64,000 bases of DNA from a virus. The stretch is from IMG/VR virus record IMGVR_UViG_3300012209_000005, positions 1 through 64,000 of that record; one strand, given 5' to 3'. Below are positions 29,579 to 35,723 of the stretch, piece by piece. The notes below the pieces were generated by a model. It ran no database searches, was not told the DNA's origin, and worked only from the letters and a program-made list of their open reading frames with translations. The stretch's first letter is position 1, and the number at the start of each line of letters is the position of its first letter. The position numbers were made by a program, and so were the translations under genes.

Positions 29579-29746
29579 GTGAAAGAAACCAGGCACACGC
29601 ATTACACCAGGTACTGGGCGACCATGACCGCCTGCAGGAAGCGGGTCGCGGATGTGGTATACTCCAGTCATTTCACGACGATGGTGACCTGCCCCGCATG
29701 CAAGGCGGCGATGCGAGATGACAAGCCGGTGGCCCGTCGGGGATGA
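29579..29746 (+). CDS. small zinc-type protein
   Basis: 55 aa; GTG two bases after tRNA-Ile(UAU); ATG at 29624 is the alternative. CPAC near the C-terminus and an earlier Cys. Overlaps the next gene. Confidence 0.5.
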   Translation: MKETRHTHYTRYWATMTACRKRVADVVYSSHFTTMVTCPACKAAMRDDKPVARRG

Positions 29747-29891
29747 CGGTGACAACACGGGCATGGAGTGGATGTGCGCCTGCAGCTGCGGGCGGTGCGG
29801 TCCGCTAGACGAGCATGACTGCGGCACTGCAGCCTGCGATCGCGGGCACTACGAAAGATGTTCCGTCGAGAGAATTCCCCGAAGTTCCTGA
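29718..29891 (+). CDS. Cys/His micro-protein of the CxCxCxxC family
   Basis: 57 aa. C-A-C-S-C-G-R-C followed by HDC, AAC, H and RC. Same motif as 29065 and 36398 with small spacing changes. Confidence 0.55.
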   Translation: MTSRWPVGDDGDNTGMEWMCACSCGRCGPLDEHDCGTAACDRGHYERCSVERIPRSS

Positions 29892-29917
29892 CAGGCAGCT
29901 GAGCTGGGCTTACCGTC
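29889..29917 (+). promoter_or_regulatory. leaderless promoter of the secreted NlpC/P60 gene
   Basis: CTGACA, 17-nt spacer, TACCGT, then 7 nt to the ATG at 29924. Twin of the promoter at 18144. Confidence 0.65.
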
Positions 29918-29923
29918 AGATGC

Positions 29924-30445
29924 ATGACATTCACCACCAGCGGAATGCTTTTCAGCAAGGGCCGGCATGTCAGGCAGCGCTCACGAGTTACTGCAGTAGT
30001 CGTGACTGTCCTCACCCTGGTTGCTGCAGCGGTCTGGTCTTTCGTCGGAGCCCAGCAGGCCAGCGCCGCGGTCAGCTGGGGCCCGTCGGGGAGCCTGGGC
30101 AACCAGGCCCTGTCCTGGGCCGAGCGCAATGCCCTCGGGCACTGGTACCTGTGGGGCGGCACCGGGCCGTCCTATGACTGCAGCGGGCTCGTGATGGAAG
30201 CCTACGGGCGCGCCACCGGGGTGTGGCTGCCGCACAGCACGTACTCGATGCTCGCCAGCGGGCACCTGAGGCGCACGTACTACCCGCAGCGCGGGGACCT
30301 TGCCTTCTACGGGTCCGGGCATGTAGAGTTCGTGACAGTCCTTTACCACACCACATTCGGCGCGCACCACACCGGCACCCGTATCGGGTGGATCGGGTAC
30401 GGCGGGTCCTGGGCGCCCACCGCCTACTACCGGGTCGTCAGGTAG
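29924..30445 (+). CDS. secreted NlpC/P60 endopeptidase
   Basis: 173 aa. Signal peptide (SRVTAVVVTVLTLVAAAVW, cleavage after ASA near residue 48), then the NlpC/P60 core: WYLWGGTGPSYDCSGLVMEAY (catalytic Cys), QRGDLAFYGSGHVEFV (catalytic His). No wall-binding domain. A secreted peptidase with its own promoter inside the tRNA island; it could act on the host wall at entry or lysis. Distinct from the anchored enzyme at 16973. Confidence 0.85.
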   Translation: MTFTTSGMLFSKGRHVRQRSRVTAVVVTVLTLVAAAVWSFVGAQQASAAVSWGPSGSLGNQALSWAERNALGHWYLWGGTGPSYDCSGLVMEAYGRATGVWLPHSTYSMLASGHLRRTYYPQRGDLAFYGSGHVEFVTVLYHTTFGAHHTGTRIGWIGYGGSWAPTAYYRVVR

Positions 30446-30471
30446 TGTGCCAGTCCTGTAAGGAAGAGGGT

Positions 30472-30660
30472 ATGACAGCAGCCGTCATCCGCGAGAAGGG
30501 CGTCAGCGCCAAGGGCGTCCTCGTGCAAAGCGATCCTGAGGGGAACCTCACCGTCCAGCTGGGGCTGAACGATGACGGCAGGACGAAGTTCACCGAGGAG
30601 GAGGCCCTCGCCCTGTACGAGAACCTCGGGAACATGATTGAATGGAAGCCGGAAAGCTAG
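30472..30660 (+). CDS. small acidic protein
   Basis: 62 aa; GGAAGAGG before the ATG. Beta-strand-like N-terminus and acidic helix (TKFTEEEALALYENLGN). No family. Confidence 0.6.
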   Translation: MTAAVIREKGVSAKGVLVQSDPEGNLTVQLGLNDDGRTKFTEEEALALYENLGNMIEWKPES

Positions 30661-30667
30661 ACTTCCC

Positions 30668-30741
30668 GCGCCGTTAGCTCAGCAGGACAGAGCAGCGCCC
30701 TTCTATGGCGACGGTCAGGGGTTCGAATCCCTTACGGCGTG
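30668..30741 (+). tRNA. tRNA-Arg(UCU)
   Basis: GCGCCGT/ACGGCGT acceptor, loop CTTCTAT, T arm AGGGG-TTCGAAT-CCCTT. Confidence 0.92.
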
Positions 30742-30794
30742 CTATCATCACTGTAAGTGCTCAGCCCAGACACTTAACGCTGTAGCACTATCAT

Positions 30795-30869
30795 GCCCCT
30801 GCAGAGCAGTCAGGAGTGTTCGCCACCCTCTCAAGGTGGAAACCGCCGGTTCAAATCCGGTCAGGGGTA
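30795..30869 (+). tRNA. tRNA-Glu(CUC)
   Basis: GCCCCTG/CAGGGGT acceptor, stem CCACC/GGTGG, loop CTCTCAA, T arm GCCGG-TTCAAAT-CCGGT. D arm resembles tRNA-Asp at 31809. Confidence 0.92.
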
Positions 30870-30986
30870 CGGTTGCGCTGAACGGCGTGCAGCAAGCTTC
30901 TCAGCCCTGGCGATCCGTTCCGTAGCGGTCACGTGCACAGGACCGTTCCCCTCACCGGGGGAGGGGACTACCATCCCCCCGGTCAG

Positions 30987-31061
30987 GCTCCGGTAGGCAA
31001 AGCGTGTAAAGCCGCCTGCCCTTCAAGCAGGAGTTTCCGGGTTCGAGTCCCGGGCGGAGCA
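30987..31061 (+). tRNA. tRNA-Glu(UUC), C33
   Basis: GCTCCGG/GCGGAGC acceptor (one mismatch), stem CCTGC/GCAGG, loop CCTTCAA with C at 33, T arm CCGGG-TTCGAGT-CCCGG. Confidence 0.85.
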
Positions 31062-31062
31062 C

Positions 31063-31245
31063 ATGAGTAAATACCCGACCGAGCAAGCGCTGATCAACTT
31101 GGTCAACGACCTGGCGGACGACCTGAAGAAGATAGAGCGGGGCAACCCTGCTCACATCCCGGCGACGGCGAGACTCATACAGGCACGCAAAGCGCTGGCG
31201 TTGCACCGCAAGGGCATCAAGGCAGGCGAAGACAAGGCGAGGTAG
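31063..31245 (+). CDS. 60-aa helical protein
   Basis: ATG two bases after tRNA-Glu; INLVNDLADDLKKIERG...RLIQARKALALHRKG is helical and charged. UAG stop is bases 8-10 of tRNA-Met. Both ends are thus set by tRNAs. Confidence 0.6.
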   Translation: MSKYPTEQALINLVNDLADDLKKIERGNPAHIPATARLIQARKALALHRKGIKAGEDKAR

Positions 31246-31310
31246 CTCAGCTGGCAAGAGCGCTCCGCTCATAACGGAGAGGTTCGGGGGTTCGAGCCCC
31301 CCCCTCGCTA
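31236..31310 (+). tRNA. tRNA-Met(CAU), elongator type
   Basis: GGCGAGG/CCTCGCT acceptor, stem CTCCG/CGGAG, loop CTCATAA. No C1-A72 mismatch, so elongator Met or lysidine-type Ile. Confidence 0.9.
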
Positions 31311-31335
31311 CGGTCACCCACCAGGGAGAACCCCC

Positions 31336-31491
31336 GTGTCCAAGAACCCTGAGCAGAAGGAAGCGGCCAGGCTGGCGAAGCTGCGGCGGCGCTGGGAGAA
31401 GGAGAACGGGCGCGGCAGCAAGAAGATGCGCACCATGTACAAGCATGCCAGCGGGCACAACGACGGACTCCCCAGGACGCCGACCAGCTGA
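31336..31491 (+). CDS. 51-aa basic protein
   Basis: GTG start; AARLAKLRRRWEKENGRGSKKMRTMYKHASG: Lys/Arg-rich helix. No family. AGGGAG lies upstream. Confidence 0.5.
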   Translation: MSKNPEQKEAARLAKLRRRWEKENGRGSKKMRTMYKHASGHNDGLPRTPTS

Positions 31492-31492
31492 C

Positions 31493-31521
31493 TTGACATC
31501 GGTACCCGCAGGGCATAAGCT
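31493..31521 (+). promoter_or_regulatory. strong promoter before initiator tRNA
   Basis: TTGACA (31493-31498), 17-nt spacer, TAAGCT (31516-31521); predicted start 6 nt before the tRNA. The best -35/-10 match in the island. Confidence 0.8.
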
Positions 31522-31533
31522 TTAAACACACGA

Positions 31534-31608
31534 CGCGGAGTGGCGCAGTTCGGTAGCGCGCTGGGCTCATAACCCAGAGGTTCGCAGGTTCAAATCCTGC
31601 CTCCGCAA
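31534..31608 (+). tRNA. initiator tRNA-fMet(CAU)
   Basis: CGCGGAG/CTCCGCA acceptor with the C1-A72 mismatch, and anticodon stem CTGGG/CCCAG with three G-C pairs next to the CTCATAA loop: both initiator hallmarks. Confidence 0.92.
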
Positions 31609-31657
31609 CGAGACCCGCTAATGCGGTCCTGGGCATGACCGGAAACTGCCCTTTCAT

Positions 31658-31731
31658 TCCCCTGTAGCTCAACTAGGCAGAGCACTTGGCTGTTAACCAG
31701 GGAGTTATAGGTTCGAATCCTATCGGGGGAG
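31658..31731 (+). tRNA. tRNA-Asn(GUU)
   Basis: TCCCCTG/CGGGGGA acceptor, stem CTTGG/CCAGG, loop CTGTTAA, T arm ATAGG-TTCGAAT-CCTAT. Confidence 0.94.
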
Positions 31732-31746
31732 CGAGGAGAGTTTACA

Positions 31747-31818
31747 ATGTTAACGAGAAGACAATACGTCGGCTTCGTCGTGGCGAAACCTGGCGGTACA
31801 CATTACATGGTCATGTAG
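31747..31818 (+). CDS. 23-aa micro-protein
   Basis: GAGGAGAG before the ATG; MLTRRQYVGFVVAKPGG.... UAG stop is bases 8-10 of tRNA-Asp. Confidence 0.4.
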   Translation: MLTRRQYVGFVVAKPGGTHYMVM

Positions 31819-31883
31819 AGCAGCTTGGAGTGCTCGCCACCCTGTCAAGGTGGAGGTCGCGGGTTCAAGTCCCGTCTTGACCG
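31809..31883 (+). tRNA. tRNA-Asp(GUC)
   Basis: GGTCATG/CTTGACC acceptor (one mismatch), stem CCACC/GGTGG, loop CTGTCAA. Confidence 0.93.
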
Positions 31884-31897
31884 CGTACACTGAAAGT

Positions 31898-32098
31898 ATG
31901 TACGTCTTCGACGACGAAGATGACGAGAAGAAGGATGCTGAAGTGATGCCTGATTACTGGGAGCAGATGGGCTACGTGCCCTGCCCGTTCTACGACCGGG
32001 TGACCTGGGAGGAGCTGGCCGGGGAGAGTCTCACCCATGACACCGGCCATGTCGACCACGTTGATCATGTCCTGCATTCGACTGCAGCGACATCATGA
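31898..32098 (+). CDS. acidic hypothetical protein
   Basis: 66 aa; MYVFDDEDDEKKDAEVMPDYWEQMGY, His/Asp-rich C-terminus (HDTGHVDHVDHVLH) that could bind metal. Overlaps the next gene by 4 nt. Confidence 0.6.
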   Translation: MYVFDDEDDEKKDAEVMPDYWEQMGYVPCPFYDRVTWEELAGESLTHDTGHVDHVDHVLHSTAATS

Positions 32099-32238
32099 TT
32101 GCAGCTTTCGCGATCGCCGGCATCGCCCTGGGCATGGCGACGGTCGTCGCAACCCTCCGGTTCGGGTTTCCCGGGCTGCTGGTCATGCTCGCGGTGATAG
32201 CGGCGGTAACAGCTGCTATCCTTAGCAGTATCCACTAG
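32095..32238 (+). CDS. 47-aa two-span membrane protein
   Basis: Two hydrophobic segments around an Arg-Phe loop (TLRFGFPG). UAG stop whose last G is base 1 of tRNA-Val. Confidence 0.55.
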   Translation: MIAAFAIAGIALGMATVVATLRFGFPGLLVMLAVIAAVTAAILSSIH

Positions 32239-32311
32239 GACGCTTAGCTCAGCCGGGGAGAGCGCCTCCCTGACACGGAGGAGGCCGGGGGTTCAAACCC
32301 CTCAGCGTCTA
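32238..32311 (+). tRNA. tRNA-Val(GAC)
   Basis: GGACGCT/AGCGTCT acceptor, stem CCTCC/GGAGG, loop CTGACAC. Confidence 0.94.
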
Positions 32312-32356
32312 CGACGAGCGTTAAACCACTGCGGAGACAGCGGAACGCTTGCTCAA

Positions 32357-32438
32357 GGGGATGGATAAGGGTTCGACTAACCTGTAAAACCGCATGTCGG
32401 AACAGGTCAGGACAGGCGTTCGATTCGCCTCATCTCCA
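32357..32438 (+). tRNA. tRNA-like cloverleaf, enlarged anticodon arm
   Basis: Acceptor GGGGATG/CATCTCC and T arm AGGCG-TTCGATT-CGCCT are canonical, with discriminator A and the usual C. The middle holds GGTT/AACC and CCTGT/ACAGG arms, the latter with a 16-nt loop containing CCG/CGG. No clear anticodon. Preceded by AGCGTT/AACGCT hairpin and possible 5' half. Confidence 0.4.
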
Positions 32439-32452
32439 CTAGTTGTGACGCG

Positions 32453-32468
32453 AAGCGTCATGACGCTT
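32453..32468. repeat. 16-bp perfect palindrome
   Basis: AAGCGTCATGACGCTT between the tRNA-like element and the next gene; possible operator. Confidence 0.45.
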
Positions 32469-32516
32469 TAGCCCGGGGTACTGAAAGGCGCTCACCCACC
32501 TGATGTCCCCGGTACC

Positions 32517-32717
32517 ATGTACGGGGAGCGTGTGCGCAGGGAACGCAGGATCGACCGCAAGGTTGGCTACGACGAAGCAGCGGTCAAGCGCTTCTTCGAC
32601 GCGCTTGACGAGAAGGACAGGAAGAAGCACGCATCACCACGCCGGGTCGCCTGGCGGCGCAAGCTGCGCCAGGAGGCATTCCCGGTCCCGGAGTGGCTGA
32701 AAGACAAGCCCTCGTAG
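32517..32717 (+). CDS. basic helical protein
   Basis: 66 aa; RRERRIDRKVGYDEAAVKRFFDALDEKDRKKH, strongly charged, one amphipathic helix. No Shine-Dalgarno seen. UAG stop is bases 8-10 of tRNA-Arg(ACG). Confidence 0.6.
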   Translation: MYGERVRRERRIDRKVGYDEAAVKRFFDALDEKDRKKHASPRRVAWRRKLRQEAFPVPEWLKDKPS

Positions 32718-32781
32718 CTCAAAGGACTAGAGCATCGCGCTACGGACGCGGAGGCTGCAGGTTCGAATCCTGTCGAGGGTG
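32708..32781 (+). tRNA. tRNA-Arg(ACG)
   Basis: GCCCTCG/CGAGGGT acceptor, stem TCGCG/CGCGG, loop CTACGGA. Needs A34-to-inosine editing by host TadA for full decoding. Confidence 0.93.
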
Positions 32782-32785
32782 CGCT

Positions 32786-33040
32786 ATGAAAACTGATATC
32801 ATCATCGCCTTGTTCCTGCTCCTGCTGATCATCACCGTCTGCTCTCTTGTCATCAGCAAGCGGGAGAGCGATACGCGCAAGATGATGAAGGAGATGCGCA
32901 GGCAGCACGAGCGCAAGGTGGACCGCAAGGTGATACTGGGCAGGGGCAAGCGCTTCGACTGCCCCGCCTGCGGGTCGACGGAGCCGTGCGGCAGATGCCG
33001 GTTATGGTGCTACCATGAAGCTGATAAGCAAAGGTCTTGA
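32786..33040 (+). CDS. membrane-anchored zinc protein
   Basis: 84 aa; span IIIALFLLLLIITVCSLVI (5-23), coiled charged linker, then CPACGSTEPCGRC zinc ribbon. Membrane-tethered nucleic-acid or protein binder; function unknown. Confidence 0.6.
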   Translation: MKTDIIIALFLLLLIITVCSLVISKRESDTRKMMKEMRRQHERKVDRKVILGRGKRFDCPACGSTEPCGRCRLWCYHEADKQRS

Positions 33041-33046
33041 TATGAC

Positions 33047-33517
33047 ATGTGGTACATCGCCCTAGCCGGCATCTACGTGACGCTCTACCTGCGGAACGAC
33101 CGGGTGATCACGCCGGTTCACAGGTGGCTGCACGAGCCCGTCACGGGCAGTCACGCGGCGAATATGCACGGGGTCTGGCTTGGCGGCATCGTGCTTACCG
33201 CCATCGTTATCACCGCAATCCTTACCCGTAAGACAGGCGAGGCGGTCCCCGGGGTGCCGAGGGACACCAGCTGGGTGATAGGACTGGCGCTCGCGTTCAC
33301 CGGGTTCCTGTGGTACCTGGTCCAGGTCGGCAGGAAGCCGGCTGCCGTCATCACGCGCCCGCAGCCCACGGTGACGGTGACCGCCGGCAGTAGCCACCCG
33401 GTAACCAGCACGGTCATGCACGCGGCGGGCGTCAGCTGGGAAGTGGTCGCGATCTTCGGGGTCATCGGGGTGATCGTGCTCGGGGTGCTCTACTTCATCG
33501 TCCGGTACGTGCTGTGA
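33047..33517 (+). CDS. multi-span membrane protein
   Basis: 156 aa with hydrophobic segments near 2-15, 45-62, 78-92 and 128-152, and a Thr/Val-rich outer loop. No family recognised. Overlaps the next GTG. Confidence 0.65.
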   Translation: MWYIALAGIYVTLYLRNDRVITPVHRWLHEPVTGSHAANMHGVWLGGIVLTAIVITAILTRKTGEAVPGVPRDTSWVIGLALAFTGFLWYLVQVGRKPAAVITRPQPTVTVTAGSSHPVTSTVMHAAGVSWEVVAIFGVIGVIVLGVLYFIVRYVL

Positions 33518-33627
33518 AAACCCGGTGCATATACCCGGGGTGCCGGCGTAGGATAAGAGTTGCGTGGAGTAACCTCGCGGTCCTGTACTGCAGGAAGCAC
33601 CGCAAGGTTGTCAGCAAGGCTGCTTAG
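33514..33627 (+). CDS. 37-aa zinc micro-protein
   Basis: C-x4-C ... YCRKH, basic. GTG overlaps the previous stop. UAG stop is bases 8-10 of tRNA-Val(CAC). Confidence 0.55.
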   Translation: MKTRCIYPGCRRRIRVAWSNLAVLYCRKHRKVVSKAA

Positions 33628-33690
33628 CTCAGCGGAACGAGCGTCCCGTTCACACCGGGAGGGTCGAAGGTTCAACTCCTTCAGCGGCCA
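33618..33690 (+). tRNA. tRNA-Val(CAC)
   Basis: GGCTGCT/AGCGGCC acceptor, stem TCCCG/CGGGA, loop TTCACAC, T arm GAAGG-TTCAACT-CCTTC. Confidence 0.93.
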
Positions 33691-33710
33691 CGCAGTGGTA
33701 TCATGCACAT

Positions 33711-33786
33711 GGTGATGGTAGCTCAGTTAGGTTAGAGCGCTGGCTTGTGGTGCCGGATGTCGCGGGTTCGAATCCCGTCCTTCACC
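33711..33786 (+). tRNA. tRNA-His(GUG)
   Basis: Extra G-1 opposite discriminator C, GTGATGG/CCTTCAC acceptor, stem CTGGC/GCCGG, loop TTGTGGT. Confidence 0.93.
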
Positions 33787-33800
33787 CGAAAGGGAGACAG

Positions 33801-33911
33801 ATGCCCAGGAAGTGCTTCATCTGCAGGAAGCGCAAGCCCGTCACAGGCGGGCACATATGCGCGGTGTGCTACGCCAACCTGAGGATGCCCAGCCCAAAGG
33901 AGGCGGCATGA
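33801..33911 (+). CDS. zinc-finger micro-protein
   Basis: 36 aa; GGGAGA before the ATG. CFICRKRKPVTGGHICAVC is a compact CxxC-x10-CxxC ribbon. Overlaps an 11-aa ORF (33908-33943). Confidence 0.55.
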   Translation: MPRKCFICRKRKPVTGGHICAVCYANLRMPSPKEAA

Positions 33912-33947
33912 GCAAGCGATATACGAGGCTGCCCAGCAGGTAACCTC

Positions 33948-34027
33948 GCCAGGGTCGCATAGTGGCTATCGCAGCGGTCTGTAAAACCGTGGCTTCGGCA
34001 TCGGGGGTTCGAGTCCCTCTCCTGGCA
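33948..34027 (+). tRNA. tRNA-Tyr(GUA)
   Basis: GCCAGGG/TCCTGGC acceptor, stem GCGGT/ACCGT, loop CTGTAAA, short variable arm GGCTTCGGC, T loop TTCGAGT. Confidence 0.9.
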
Positions 34028-34059
34028 CTAAGGTTCGTGTTACTACGAGGTGGATTACA

Positions 34060-34662
34060 GTGCCATCTGGAAAGTCCGGACAGGAAAATCATGGAAACAT
34101 GTCAGGCAAAACCCGAATCCATGTGAAAACCCGGAATGAGATAAAACGTGAGCGTCGTCTTGTGGATACCCGTAACCATAAATGCTGGGGGTGGATGCCC
34201 GGGGGTATCGTTGTCGCGATGCTCTTTCCTCTTCACGGAGCGAACATAGGGACTCTCCTGAGAACCTGCGAGGCTGCGGGAGCATGCCTCGCGGTACCGC
34301 ACTACCCCTGGGTTCCGCAAGCGCTCAGCAAGGGCTACACGATCTCCCAGCGGGCACCTGTCCACTGGGCTAAGCCGACCTCGATGAGATGGCTGGAGCG
34401 AGAGCGTCAGCGGACAGGCGATGAGTATGTTAACATTATCGGCGTCGAGCTTGCCGATGAAGCGATCCGCCTCCCGAACCTGCCCGTGCGGGGGGAGCGC
34501 AGAACGATCATCGTCCTCGGGCATGAGCAAACAGGGATACCTCCGGAGGCCCTGGAAATGCTCGACATGACAGTTGAAATCCCGATGGTCGGCTCCGGAA
34601 GCACGCTAAACGTAGCGGTCGCAGGATCGCTTGTTCTTTACAAGCTAGCAGGGCTAAGTTGA
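34060..34662 (+). CDS. SpoU/TrmH-family RNA 2'-O-methyltransferase
   Basis: 200 aa; GTG after GAGGTGG. All SpoU motifs: GANIGTLLRTCEAAG (motif 1, about 60-74), TIIVLGHEQTGIPPEALEMLDMTVEIPM (motif 2) and GSTLNVAVAGSLVLYKL (motif 3), forming the SPOUT knot that binds S-adenosylmethionine. Targets are tRNA or rRNA riboses; in a tRNA island tRNA is the likelier substrate. Lower GC than its neighbours. Confidence 0.85.
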   Translation: MPSGKSGQENHGNMSGKTRIHVKTRNEIKRERRLVDTRNHKCWGWMPGGIVVAMLFPLHGANIGTLLRTCEAAGACLAVPHYPWVPQALSKGYTISQRAPVHWAKPTSMRWLERERQRTGDEYVNIIGVELADEAIRLPNLPVRGERRTIIVLGHEQTGIPPEALEMLDMTVEIPMVGSGSTLNVAVAGSLVLYKLAGLS

Positions 34663-34697
34663 AAACATTGCATGTTCCCCGGGACCTGAGTCACGTG

Positions 34698-34829
34698 GTG
34701 ATGTACGGCATGATCATGTGCGTGCTCTGCCAGCACGCCTGCTGCAAGGGCATCCTGTGCCCCTGCTGCAGGGAGAAGCACCCCTTGTACCGGGGAAGCG
34801 CAGCGTCACCCCCCCTGGAGGCGGTGTGA
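34698..34829 (+). CDS. Cys-rich micro-protein carrying a repeat
   Basis: About 43 aa; CVLCQHACCKG..CPCCREKH, eight cysteines. The end (YRGSAASPPLE) is encoded by a repeat copy. TTG at 34659, overlapping the SpoU stop, is an alternative start. Confidence 0.5.
   Translation: MMYGMIMCVLCQHACCKGILCPCCREKHPLYRGSAASPPLEAV
34792..34816. repeat. dispersed palindromic repeat, copy 8 (divergent)
   Basis: GGGAAGCGCAG then a diverged right arm, inside the micro-protein gene. Confidence 0.45.
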
Positions 34830-35062
34830 CGACCACCCGGATCGCCACGGTCACCTGCGATCCTTGCGGGAGGCGGGAGCTGTCCCTGGGCGAGCACTGC
34901 GGGGGGCCCTTGCGGTGGGCCCAGGTCACCTGGGAGGAGCCCCCCGAGGACGGAAAGCACTACCGCCAGTACAAGGAGATGGACCTGTGCCCGGATCACC
35001 TGAACGAGTTCCTGAAGTGGGTAGCAGCGGAGCAGGAGAAGCAAACCTTTTCCGCAACCTGA
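34826..35062 (+). CDS. zinc-site hypothetical protein
   Basis: 78 aa; CDPCGRRE, C and CPDHL: a treble-clef-like set. GTG overlaps the previous stop. Resembles host-encoded small zinc proteins; function unknown. Confidence 0.6.
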   Translation: MTTTRIATVTCDPCGRRELSLGEHCGGPLRWAQVTWEEPPEDGKHYRQYKEMDLCPDHLNEFLKWVAAEQEKQTFSAT

Positions 35063-35283
35063 CCCCGGCGGAGATCACGGAGGTCATCAGCAAGCAGCGT
35101 CGTGAGGGGGTGAGCGTCTCGGTGGCCTCCTTCGAGGACTCCCGTAAGCACCGGGTTACCGCGATCCACTGGCGCCCGGGGGACCCGAACGCGCTGGCGG
35201 AGATGATCATCCGCAACGTCGGGGACGAGGAGGTCTCGCTCATCCTCGACGGGAATGCCTACGTGGTCAGGAAGGTATCCTGA
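35017..35283 (+). CDS. hypothetical protein
   Basis: 88 aa from GTG 35017; the recognisably folded part starts at LTPAEITEVISKQRREG and ends in beta-strand-like VSLILDGNAYVVRKVS. Overlaps the previous gene by 46 nt; a later non-ATG start is possible. Confidence 0.5.
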   Translation: MGSSGAGEANLFRNLTPAEITEVISKQRREGVSVSVASFEDSRKHRVTAIHWRPGDPNALAEMIIRNVGDEEVSLILDGNAYVVRKVS

Positions 35284-35289
35284 CCACAT

Positions 35290-35363
35290 GCGCCCGTAGC
35301 TCAGCGGAACAGAGCACTGCCCTCCGGAGGCAGGGGCCGGGAGTTCGAATCTCCCCGGGCGTG
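35290..35363 (+). tRNA. tRNA-Arg(CCG)
   Basis: GCGCCCG/CGGGCGT acceptor, stem CTGCC/GGCAG, loop CTCCGGA. Confidence 0.94.
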
Positions 35364-35368
35364 CGCAT

Positions 35369-35440
35369 GGCGGTATGGCCGAGCGGCCCAGGCACGCGAC
35401 TGCAAATCGCGTCACGCGAGTTCGACTCTCGCTTCCGCCT
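35369..35440 (+). tRNA. tRNA-Cys(GCA)
   Basis: GGCGGTA/TTCCGCC acceptor, stem CGCGA/TCGCG, loop CTGCAAA, T arm GCGAG-TTCGACT-CTCGC. Confidence 0.93.
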
Positions 35441-35457
35441 CTCACGGAATACCATTT

Positions 35458-35533
35458 CGGCCTGTAGCTAAACAGGATAAAGCACCCGCCTCCTAAGCGG
35501 GAGATCATGCCCGTTCGAATCGGGTCAGGCCGG
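35458..35533 (+). tRNA. tRNA-Arg(CCU)
   Basis: CGGCCTG/CAGGCCG acceptor, stem CCCGC/GCGGG, loop CTCCTAA, T loop TTCGAAT. Last tRNA of the island. Confidence 0.92.
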
Positions 35534-35564
35534 CGCACCAGTGAAACGAAAGAAGGTGAGACAC

Positions 35565-35693
35565 GTGCACATCGGACATTACGTGAAGGACATCCTGGAG
35601 ACGGTCGCGCTCGTCGGCGCGCTCGTCGGCTTCGTCATCGGGCTGGTCACCGCCCGCATCGCCGGCAAGATCCGCCGGCGCAAGTCCCGCTGA
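35565..35693 (+). CDS. 42-aa single-span membrane protein
   Basis: AAGGTGAG before GTG. VALVGALVGFVIGLVTA span then basic KIRRRKSR. Confidence 0.55.
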   Translation: MHIGHYVKDILETVALVGALVGFVIGLVTARIAGKIRRRKSR

Positions 35694-35723
35694 CGGGCTG
35701 GCTTTCCGGCTATCATCTGAGAA

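Noticed and set aside
32333-32438. tRNA-Tyr reading of the element at 32333
   Set aside because: CTGTAAA is present but has no pairing stem; a proper tRNA-Tyr lies at 33948 and a better acceptor starts at 32357.
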